In this document: positions 1 through 5,402 of the stretch, piece by piece | Layout: every line of letters starts with the position of its first letter | How positions within the stretch are numbered: the stretch's first letter is position 1 | NCBI GenBank assembly: GCA_020216925.1 | Contig: JAIWOL010000037.1 | Span: forward strand, 1-10,000 | Reading direction: 5' to 3' | Source of the DNA: Thiobacillus sp. | Lineage (GTDB): Bacteria; Pseudomonadota; Gammaproteobacteria; Burkholderiales; Thiobacillaceae | DNA: 10,000 bases | Notes under the pieces: generated by a model | The model's database searches: none | What the model saw: the letters and a program-made list of their open reading frames with translations, nothing else | Told to the model about the DNA's origin: nothing | Position numbers and translations under genes: made by a program

Positions 1-820
1 CATCGGTGAAGCTGCTGCGGGTATGCAGCACGTTGTTGCAGATGAGGCCCATGCCGGGCGTCATCCGCGCGGTCAGGATGTATTCGGAATCGGCAAGGAT
101 TTCGCCGAGCGTTCTCACGGCGGCGCGCGTCGGCGCGTCGTCTTTCCATGCGATCGAGCGGGTGCGGGCGGTGTAGCGCATGTGCAGGAAGCCTGCGACG
201 GGATCAACCGAAAATACCGGGCCAGACTGTTCCGGGCGGGCGATGTCGGTCTCGTCCATGCGGGCCGGGATGGTCATGGCGTCGGGCTGCATCAGCGCCG
301 CGACGTGATCGGGATTGGTATCGCGCAGCTGGATGTAGGCGATTTCGTGGTCCAGCAGTGCGTTTTCCCCCCCGGACACGGCGTCCTGCACGCAATGCAG
401 GCTCATCCCGAGAATGCGTTTATCCGGCGCGTTGTAATAACCGTCGGTGTGCCAGTTGATGGATTTGTGGGTATAGGGGATGAAATCGCCCCGCGTGTGG
501 CCGGCCTCTTCGTTGGGGGTGATGCTGGACAGCCCGTCTTCGTCTGCCAGATAGTTGCCTTCGAGACGAAAAAGGCCGAGCTGTTCGCCGAGTTTCCTGG
601 GCAGCGATTTGTCTGCGGCCGGCAGATGCGGAGCGGTGTAAAAGACCATGTTGGCGCGCGCCACGGTCTCGCCGAGCACGCGTTTTTCGGCGGCAGTCAG
701 CGCACGCGGATCGTCGACACCGACCACGAGTTCGTCGACCGTGCGCGGGTAGCCCGCAAGCTTGGCATCGCGCCAGGCCCGGTAGGCGGTGTCGTCGGCC
801 AGATCGAAAGGCGAACGCAC
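1..820 (-). CDS. TauD/TfdA-family Fe(II)/2-oxoglutarate-dependent dioxygenase, partial (C-terminus beyond left edge)
   Basis: Reading the minus strand from a GTG at 820 gives an unbroken 273-residue frame that leaves the window. It contains NWHTDGYYN at residues 122-130, the HxD iron-binding pair (H124, D126) of TauD/TfdA-like dioxygenases, and NNVLHTRSSF at 262-271, which supplies the distal iron ligand H266. The arginine that binds 2-oxoglutarate would lie just past the edge. Family members couple decarboxylation of 2-oxoglutarate to hydroxylation of a small substrate, for example taurine desulfonation; the substrate here cannot be read from the sequence. No ATG is available in frame near the start, and GGAG lies 10 nt before the GTG, inside the end of the preceding gene. 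The gene starts 7 nt after that gene's stop, so the two are almost certainly co-transcribed. The family call is firm; a sulfonate-related role is only a guess from context. Confidence 0.82.
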   Translation of the reverse strand, partial: MRSPFDLADDTAYRAWRDAKLAGYPRTVDELVVGVDDPRALTAAEKRVLGETVARANMVFYTAPHLPAADKSLPRKLGEQLGLFRLEGNYLADEDGLSSITPNEEAGHTRGDFIPYTHKSINWHTDGYYNAPDKRILGMSLHCVQDAVSGGENALLDHEIAYIQLRDTNPDHVAALMQPDAMTIPARMDETDIARPEQSGPVFSVDPVAGFLHMRYTARTRSIAWKDDAPTRAAVRTLGEILADSEYILTARMTPGMGLICNNVLHTRSSFTD

Positions 821-827
821 GTGCGCA

Positions 828-1448
828 TCACTCCGGCGGCAGCATATCCGGCGAACCAAAACCGCGTTTCACCGGGGTGTTGGACAGCAGGCCCATGAAG
901 GACTTTCTTACGGTGCCCATCATTTCGGGCATTTCGATGTCCATGATCTGATCCATGATCCAGGTCTTGTCCGAATCGAGCATTTCTTCGCGGATTTGCA
1001 ACGCCATGAAGCGCAGCGCGGGGAAGCTGGCCTTTTCGTCGTCAGGAAATTCAAACTCGGCGTAGTCGGCGAAGCGGCGGTTCAGAAAATCGATGTATTC
1101 CTGCTTGTAGTTGCGCGGGTCATCCTTGCCGACGACTTCGCGCACGTTCTGCTCCATGATTTCGCCGAGGCGGTTGGACACGGCTTGCAGGATGGCGATG
1201 CGGCGCTCGGGCGTGAGCGTGGCGTAGGCCATGCGGTCACAGTAATGCGCGAGGAAGGCGGTGAATTCGGCCAGCAGCTTGAAGCCGCGTGCCGGCGTGA
1301 TGATGTCGTAATCCTCGCGGCCGAGGTTGTCCACGGCTTTGTCGGCGACGCGCCACACGGTGCTGGCAACCGACGAGGCGATTTCTTCGGGGCTGCGTTC
1401 GCCGTCTTTCTTGAACCAGACGGTGCGGACTTTGACGGGTTTGACCAT
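828..1448 (-). CDS. conserved-looking hypothetical protein, 206 aa, probably all-helical
   Basis: I do not recognise this family. The 206-residue protein is rich in charged and amphipathic helical stretches, has no signal peptide or membrane segment, and contains a single cysteine (in YCDRMAY, about residue 70), so it is probably a soluble cytoplasmic helical protein. The start at 1448 is supported by GGAG 7 nt upstream. It lies 18 nt after the stop of the rhodanese gene and 7 nt before the dioxygenase start, so it is the middle gene of a tight three-gene run. The frame is real: it is long, has normal codon use for the window, and the competing frames on either strand give arginine-rich, low-complexity translations. 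No metal or nucleotide-binding motif is visible. Confidence 0.75.
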   Translation of the reverse strand: MVKPVKVRTVWFKKDGERSPEEIASSVASTVWRVADKAVDNLGREDYDIITPARGFKLLAEFTAFLAHYCDRMAYATLTPERRIAILQAVSNRLGEIMEQNVREVVGKDDPRNYKQEYIDFLNRRFADYAEFEFPDDEKASFPALRFMALQIREEMLDSDKTWIMDQIMDIEMPEMMGTVRKSFMGLLSNTPVKRGFGSPDMLPPE

Positions 1449-1466
1449 GCAAGGACTCCAGTAAAA

Positions 1467-2309
1467 TCAGGCTTCGCCTGTGGCGACAGGGCGGGCGGGG
1501 TCAGTGATCCATTCGCTCCACGAGCCCGGGTACAGCCGTGAACCGGACAGACCGGCGATTTCCATGGCGAGCACATTATGGCAGGCGGTTACGCCCGAAC
1601 CGCAGGTATGGACGACGTTTTCGGGGGCCACGCCGGCCAGCAGTTGGGTGTAGTTTTCGCGCAATTCCTCGGCTGGCAGGTAGGTGCCGTCCAGATCGAG
1701 GTTTTCTTCATAAACCCAGTTGACCGCGCCAGGAATGTGGCCGGCCACGGGATCGATTTTTTCGGTTTCACCGGTAAAACGCATTTCGGGGCGCGCGTCA
1801 ATGAGCCTGTGCGCAGGCGAGAGCCGTATCGCCTCGACGGCGGCGGCATCCACGCCCCAGTCCACGATCGGAGGGACCGGGTATACAGTCGGCGTCACGA
1901 CAGGTATCGCTGTTTCCGTGGGGCGCTTCTCGCGCATCCATTTGGGGAGGTTGCCGTCGAGCAAAGCCACGTTCCGATGGCCGAGCCCGCGCAACAGCCA
2001 CCACAGACGCACGGCCATGGAACCGAAACTGTCGTCGTACACGACGACCTGGGTGTCGGGCGTGATGCCCCATGCGCCTAGCCTTGCGCAGAAAGCGGTG
2101 AGCTCGGGCAATGGATGGCGGCCGGTAGCAGCAGATTTTGGCGACGAAAGGTCGTCGTCGAGATGCGCGTAGCGCGCGCCGGGGATGTGGCCATCCAGGT
2201 AGACGCGGCGACCGTAGTCGGTGTCGGCAAGCGAAAACCGACAGTCGACGACCACCCAGCGGCCGAGCTGGGCGGCGAGTTGTTCGGATGTGACAAGAGT
2301 GTTGGACAT
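1467..2309 (-). CDS. two-domain sulfurtransferase (rhodanese / 3-mercaptopyruvate sulfurtransferase type)
   Basis: At 280 residues this has the usual length of SseA-type tandem rhodaneses. The N-terminal domain (about 5-130) has the VVVDCRFSL and GHIPGA motifs but no catalytic cysteine loop (YDDSFGSMAVRLWW at its place), as expected for the inactive half. The C-terminal domain (about 150-280) has IDARPEMRF, AGHIPGAVN and the active-site loop CGSGVT with C236, followed by LYPGSWSEW. The CGSGVT loop is the form typical of 3-mercaptopyruvate sulfurtransferases, whereas thiosulfate sulfurtransferases usually carry CRKGVT. It would move sulfane sulfur through a persulfide on C236; the true donor may differ in a sulfur oxidiser. 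No signal peptide is seen, so it should be cytoplasmic. No strong ribosome binding site precedes the ATG. Neighbouring dsr genes and a DsrC paralogue suggest it feeds a sulfur relay; in other sulfur oxidisers rhodaneses hand sulfur to TusA and DsrE-type proteins. Confidence 0.9.
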   Translation of the reverse strand: MSNTLVTSEQLAAQLGRWVVVDCRFSLADTDYGRRVYLDGHIPGARYAHLDDDLSSPKSAATGRHPLPELTAFCARLGAWGITPDTQVVVYDDSFGSMAVRLWWLLRGLGHRNVALLDGNLPKWMREKRPTETAIPVVTPTVYPVPPIVDWGVDAAAVEAIRLSPAHRLIDARPEMRFTGETEKIDPVAGHIPGAVNWVYEENLDLDGTYLPAEELRENYTQLLAGVAPENVVHTCGSGVTACHNVLAMEIAGLSGSRLYPGSWSEWITDPARPVATGEA

Positions 2310-2396
2310 ATCAGGCTTCGGGGGCGAGAAATCGGAATCCGGGTGGGGTATCCGGCGCGCTCGCCGTGAAACCGATCCCCCGCCCCTGTTGCTGCG
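2310..2396. other. 87-bp gap between rhodanese gene and DsrC-like gene
   Basis: GC-rich spacer without a reading frame of its own. A small inverted repeat, CGGCG-CGCT-CGCCG (2353-2366), is present, but no T-tract follows on either strand. It is not clear whether the rhodanese gene is read from the upstream gene or has its own promoter. Confidence 0.4.
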
Positions 2397-2729
2397 TCAA
2401 TAGCCGCCTTTGCCGAAAGGCTTGGGCAGCCCCGCGATGCGGCAGCCCTGGCGAGCCGGCTGGTTGGGAAAGAGCTCGTAGAGCTTTTTCTTCCAGTCGG
2501 TGCCCGGATAGTCTTCGTCTAGCTGGAGGACCATGTTGCGGAAGTTCGGGGTCTGGCCGTCTTCCTTGTATTTTTCACGCAGCCAGTTGATGATGGTCCA
2601 ATGCTCGTCGGTCAGCGTGATTTTTTCGTTAGCGGCGATGACCGGGGGAACATCATCACTAAAGTTGGCTTCCAGCAGGAAGTCTTCTTCGCCGGTTTCG
2701 AGTTCTTCGCCATTCACAACATAAGGCAT
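2397..2729 (-). CDS. DsrC/TusE-family paralogue with only one of the two C-terminal cysteines
   Basis: The 110-residue protein aligns along its length with the DsrC encoded at 7666-8001: it shares the start MP-V--G-E, the LTDEHWTIINWLREKY region (residues 39-54), and LYELFPNQPARQGCRIAGLPKP toward the end (in segments from residue 83). In DsrC two cysteines near the C-terminus, spaced C-x10-C, carry the trisulfide. Here the first (C96, equivalent to CysB) is kept, but the penultimate one (CysA) is replaced by K107 and the tail ends GKGGY. It is the only cysteine in the protein. Without CysA it cannot form the intramolecular disulfide or trisulfide used by DsrC, so a regulatory, sulfur-binding or partner-competing role is more likely. 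Start supported by AAAGGAG 6 nt upstream of the ATG. It sits between the Cas6-like gene and the rhodanese gene. Confidence 0.9.
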   Translation of the reverse strand: MPYVVNGEELETGEEDFLLEANFSDDVPPVIAANEKITLTDEHWTIINWLREKYKEDGQTPNFRNMVLQLDEDYPGTDWKKKLYELFPNQPARQGCRIAGLPKPFGKGGY

Positions 2730-2750
2730 GGTGTTCTCCTTTCAGGGATT

Positions 2751-2769
2751 AAAAAAAGCCGGGATCGGC
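2751..2769 (-). terminator. weak terminator-like hairpin after the Cas6-like gene
   Basis: On the minus strand, four bases after the stop of the 218-residue gene, there is GCCG-ATCC-CGGC followed directly by seven T residues. The T-tract is typical of an intrinsic terminator, but the stem is only 4 bp, so termination would be partial at best. It would separate the first two genes of the minus-strand cluster from the DsrC-like gene, which has its own strong ribosome binding site 22 nt or so further on. Confidence 0.35.
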
Positions 2770-2772
2770 AGG

Positions 2773-3429
2773 TTAAAAAATCTCCGGGACGACCGGAGCA
2801 ATGGATTTGTGCGGAATGAAAAGGCCGCATCCTAACAGGCGGTTGCGTCCGAGTCCCTCATCCTGCAGGCGCAGGGATTTGTGTGCAGGAACGTCGTGGA
2901 GCATCAGGCTGTAGCCACGCAGGAGCCCCCGACTGCTGGCGATCGTCTGAGGTTTTCCACAGATGAAACCGCAACGCAGCTGGAAGCGGCCATCCAGTTC
3001 ACGCATGACGTCCTGCACGAACTGTTCTTCGGATTCGCTGCCCGTGTCGACGAAATGCGCATAGATATTACTGAAAGGCGAGAACGCCCGTGTCTTGAAT
3101 CTGCCTATCGTAAGCAAGTGCCCCGACAGATCCAGCGTTTTGCCGACCAGCGCTTCGGTGTCCTGCACGCGTGCTTTCGGCACGCGCATGTAAAGTTTGG
3201 TCCTGCGGTTGATGTTCAGGGACGCGTCTCCGCTGTTCGTCTCGGCGCCTTTCAGATGCTGAATGCCTGAACCGGCATCTTCTCCCAGCCAGGGCAACAC
3301 CGGCAGAACGGCGTCAAGCAGCAGTTGGGCATTGTCGGCAGGAATGGTCGTCCCCACCAGATCGAACTGAAGGTCGATCTGGTGCGCGGTGTATTCCTCT
3401 GGCTTGGCCTCTGGCCAGCCCCAGCTCAT
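2773..3429 (-). CDS. Cas6/Cmx6-like protein (CRISPR RNA endonuclease family), orphan
   Basis: The 218-residue protein matches what I recall of the Cas6/Cmx6 (subtype MYXAN) family along its length: an N-terminal IDLQFDLVGTTIPAD strand-loop (18-32), LPWL (45-48), a central RRTKLYMRVP strand (75-84), LVGKTLDLSGHLLTIG (94-109), and the C-terminal SLRLQDEGLGRNRLLGCGLF (185-204) then IPHK, which resembles the glycine-rich RNA-binding loop of RAMP-fold Cas6 proteins. Cas6 cuts CRISPR precursor RNA. In Cmx6 sequences I remember, a histidine follows the PAD motif (PADH); here it is asparagine (N33), so nuclease activity may be lost. No CRISPR array or other cas gene is in the window. The start overlaps the stop of the 73-residue gene by ATGA, meaning translational coupling. 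Family assignment is by recall of motifs, not by a search; the function in a sulfur locus is unknown. Confidence 0.7.
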   Translation of the reverse strand: MSWGWPEAKPEEYTAHQIDLQFDLVGTTIPADNAQLLLDAVLPVLPWLGEDAGSGIQHLKGAETNSGDASLNINRRTKLYMRVPKARVQDTEALVGKTLDLSGHLLTIGRFKTRAFSPFSNIYAHFVDTGSESEEQFVQDVMRELDGRFQLRCGFICGKPQTIASSRGLLRGYSLMLHDVPAHKSLRLQDEGLGRNRLLGCGLFIPHKSIAPVVPEIF

Positions 3430-3647
3430 GGTTTGTCCCCGGCATTGTCACGCGCCCACCCGGCCATCAGTTCGGCCCATTTCTGCGCGCTGGCCGGGTC
3501 GATGTCAAAGATGGTGAAGCGCTTGTTTTCGCGAATCCGCACACGCAGGAAAGGCACACCGCCCGCTTCGTGGGTGAGGTGCTGGAATTCGATTTCCTGC
3601 CCACCGAACGGAAGGCGCATTTTGTCGAGCGGGGTGATTTCTGGCAT
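3426..3647 (-). CDS. small hypothetical protein, 73 aa, first gene of the minus-strand cluster
   Basis: I do not recognise this protein. It has 73 residues, no cysteine, no membrane segment, and reads as a compact mixed alpha/beta domain: a beta-rich first part (RLPFGGQEIEFQHL, then VPFLRVRIRENKRFTIFDID) followed by a helix (PASAQKWAELMAGWAR). Its stop overlaps the start of the Cas6-like gene by four bases (ATGA), so the two are probably translated in a coupled way and may act together. The competing frame at 3467-3658 is serine/arginine-rich and does not look like a real protein. The start region has only a weak GGAT element, consistent with a short leader. Confidence 0.7.
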   Translation of the reverse strand: MPEITPLDKMRLPFGGQEIEFQHLTHEAGGVPFLRVRIRENKRFTIFDIDPASAQKWAELMAGWARDNAGDKP

Positions 3648-3878
3648 GACGGATCCAACGTTCTGAAATTTTATTGATGCCTGGCCAACGACTAAGGACT
3701 GTACAGGCCGCCCCTACATAGGGATCAAAGCGATACTCTCAATCCCCAGAAGGGGTAGGGGCTTGCGTTTGCAACAATATTTTAATACTCTTATTGACTC
3801 CTGTGCTCGCCAGTTAATGTCTCATCGATTCCCCCGGTCAGGCATTACCGTGTTGGGCAAAGTCGCCTACTCCTTTCG

Positions 3879-3896
3879 GGTAGGTTTTGACCTACC
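3879..3896. promoter_or_regulatory. inverted repeat upstream of dsrA, possible operator or leader hairpin
   Basis: GGTAGGT and ACCTACC form a perfect 7-bp stem around TTTG. A CCTAC at 3866-3870 could pair instead with the GTAGG at 3880-3884, so two alternative hairpins share one arm. It could bind a regulator as DNA or act in the mRNA leader; the transcription start is unknown. Confidence 0.4.
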
Positions 3897-3991
3897 GGAA
3901 TGGGTTATGTGTTTTACCCATGAGAATGATGGTCGCGAACAGGGTGACTGAATACGATGACGGGATACCGTTAGGCTGCCTGCGTAACGGG

Positions 3992-4003
3992 CATTTCGAA
4001 ATG
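3992..4003. promoter_or_regulatory. perfect 12-bp palindrome before the dsrA ribosome binding site
   Basis: CATTTCGAAATG is identical to its own reverse complement and ends 4 nt before the AGGAG (4008-4012) of dsrA. Its symmetry suits a dimeric DNA-binding protein, but a position this close to the start codon would be inside the transcript. Confidence 0.35.
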
Positions 4004-4020
4004 TTCTAGGAGAGAAAATT

Positions 4021-5322
4021 ATGGCAAAGCAAATGATTGATACGCCCAATCTGGACGAGCTAGAGAAAGGCCCGTGGCCCAGCTTCGTGACCGGCCTGAA
4101 GCGTCTGGCCAAGGAAAACGACATGATGGTTGACCTCATGGGTCAGCTTGAAACTTCGTACAAGACCAAGTTTGGTTACTGGAAAGGCGGTACGGTTGGT
4201 GTTTTCGGTTACGGTGGTGGTGTTATTCCCCGCTTCACCGAGCTGAAGGATGAGAATGGCAATCCCCAGTTCCCCGAGGCCGCCGAGTTCCATACCCTGC
4301 GCGTGCAACCGCCCGCCGGCATGCATTACACCTCCGACCTGCTGCGCAAAATGTGCGATGTGTGGTCGAAAAATGGCGGTTCCGGCCTGATTGCCTTCCA
4401 TGGCCAGTCCGGCGACATCATGTTCCAGGGCATCAAGACTGCCGACGTGCAGCGTGCCTTCGACGAATTCAACGAAATGGGCTTCGATCTGGGTGGTGCC
4501 GGTCCCGCGCTGCGCACCTCGATGTCCTGTGTGGGTGCGGCCCGTTGCGAAATGTCGTGCTACGACGAAGCCAAGGCGCTGCGCACCGTCATCAACAACA
4601 ACCTGGACGACATGCACCGTCCGTCGCTGCCCTACAAGTTCAAGTTCAAGTTCTCCGGCTGCCCGAACGACTGCGTCAACGCGATCCAGCGTTCCGACAT
4701 GGCGACCATCGGCACCTGGCGCGACAACATCCGCGTGAACGAGGCGCAAGTCCAGGATTACATGAAGGCGCATGGCATGAATGACCTCGTCAACGACGTC
4801 ATCAGCAAGTGCCCGACCAAGGCTATCACTCTGGTCGAAAGCAGCAAGTTTGCCGCCAGCGAGCATGTCTCGGCCGCTGACCTTGGCAACGGTCAGACCA
4901 TGTGCATCGACAACAAGAACTGCGTGCGCTGCATGCATTGCCTGAACGTCATTCCTGGCGGTCTGCTGCCCGGCAAAGATAAGGGTGTGACGATCCTGGT
5001 GGGCGGCAAGGGCGTGCTGAAAATCGGTGCGACCATGGGTACCGTGGTGATCCCCTTCATGAAGCTCGAATCCGAAGAGGACTTCGAAAAGCTGAACGAC
5101 CTGGCCCGCAACATCATTGACTTCTTTGCGGAAAACGCACTGGAGCACGAGCGTACGGGTGAGATGATCGAGCGTATCGGTCTGACCAATTTCCTCGAAG
5201 GTCTGGACATCCCGGTCGATCCCAACATGATCAGCTCGCCGCGTTCCAACCCCTACTTCCGCTCCGACGACTGGGACGAGCAGGTTGAAAAATGGAACGA
5301 ATACAAGCAGTCGGCTGCTTGA
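4021..5322 (+). CDS. dsrA: dissimilatory sulfite reductase alpha subunit, reverse (oxidative) type
   Basis: DsrA pairs with DsrB as an alpha2-beta2 siroheme enzyme; in sulfur oxidisers it runs backwards, oxidising DsrC-bound sulfur to sulfite in the cytoplasm. The 433-residue length is normal. The siroheme/[4Fe-4S] motif C-x5-C (C170, C176) plus C-x3-C (C214, C218) is intact. A ferredoxin domain follows, with C264 in SKCPTKAI and C295, C301, C304 and C307 in the CIDNKNCVRCMHC segment. The ATG is chosen because AGGAG lies 8 nt upstream and the N-terminus MAKQMIDTP fits the family. It is the first gene of the rightward operon and is separated from dsrB by 80 nt that hold a strong hairpin. All expected catalytic cysteines are present. 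Confidence 0.98.
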   Translation: MAKQMIDTPNLDELEKGPWPSFVTGLKRLAKENDMMVDLMGQLETSYKTKFGYWKGGTVGVFGYGGGVIPRFTELKDENGNPQFPEAAEFHTLRVQPPAGMHYTSDLLRKMCDVWSKNGGSGLIAFHGQSGDIMFQGIKTADVQRAFDEFNEMGFDLGGAGPALRTSMSCVGAARCEMSCYDEAKALRTVINNNLDDMHRPSLPYKFKFKFSGCPNDCVNAIQRSDMATIGTWRDNIRVNEAQVQDYMKAHGMNDLVNDVISKCPTKAITLVESSKFAASEHVSAADLGNGQTMCIDNKNCVRCMHCLNVIPGGLLPGKDKGVTILVGGKGVLKIGATMGTVVIPFMKLESEEDFEKLNDLARNIIDFFAENALEHERTGEMIERIGLTNFLEGLDIPVDPNMISSPRSNPYFRSDDWDEQVEKWNEYKQSAA

Positions 5323-5351
5323 GCCCGTTGCGCTAATCAGCTTTAAATCGG

Positions 5352-5379
5352 ACGACCTCCGGCGCGTGCCGGAGGTCGT
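5352..5379 (+). other. strong intercistronic hairpin between dsrA and dsrB
   Basis: ACGACCTCCGGC and GCCGGAGGTCGT form a perfect 12-bp, GC-rich stem around the tetraloop GCGT. No T-tract follows, so it does not look like an intrinsic terminator; it is better placed to block 3' exonucleases or mark an mRNA processing site. The 3' arm contains GGAGGT, a Shine-Dalgarno look-alike that would be hidden in the stem and is too far from the dsrB start to serve it. Confidence 0.75.
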
Positions 5380-5392
5380 GTAACAATCAGTT

Positions 5393-5396
5393 GGAG
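5393..5396 (+). promoter_or_regulatory. dsrB ribosome binding site that decides the start
   Basis: GGAG lies 6 nt before the ATG at 5403. An in-frame TTG at 5391 would overlap this site, so the ATG is the start. Confidence 0.8.
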
Positions 5397-5402
5397 ATAA
5401 AA

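Larger units (their letters stand above)
3648..4020. promoter_or_regulatory. divergent intergenic region between the minus-strand cluster and dsrA
   Basis: This 373-bp stretch holds no convincing gene and must contain the promoters of dsrA (rightward) and of the 73-residue gene (leftward). It is more AT-rich than the genes, especially 3769-3800. A TAAAAT element on the minus strand at 3668-3673 could be a -10 box for the leftward cluster, but no good -35 accompanies it. The pentamer CCTAC/GTAGG occurs five times (3713, 3755, 3866, 3880, 3891). Small inverted repeats include CCCTA-CA-TAGGG (3712-3723), GGTAGGT-TTTG-ACCTACC (3879-3896) and ATGGGT-N10-ACCCAT (3900-3921). No clear sigma-70 promoter for dsrA could be assigned by eye. 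Confidence 0.7.

Noticed and set aside
23..898. Open frame of 291 codons on the plus strand at the left edge
   Set aside because: The minus strand here encodes a dioxygenase with an intact iron-binding motif. The plus frame is rich in H, G, R and V, has no domain, and runs into the next minus-strand gene.
789..2172. Plus-strand open frames opposite the 206-residue and rhodanese genes
   Set aside because: They mirror the two minus-strand genes, and the rhodanese motifs on the minus strand are unmistakable.
3763..3951. Possible 62-codon small gene on the plus strand upstream of dsrA
   Set aside because: It starts from a TTG with no ribosome binding site, overlaps the inverted repeats and has no coding-like composition.
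4060..5148. Long open frame of 362 codons on the minus strand opposite dsrA
   Set aside because: The plus strand encodes a full-length DsrA with every expected cysteine. The opposite frame is histidine/valine-rich shadow sequence with no recognisable domain.
5371..5376. GGAGGT as the dsrB ribosome binding site
   Set aside because: It lies 26 nt from the ATG, inside a 12-bp stem. GGAG at 5393-5396 is correctly spaced.
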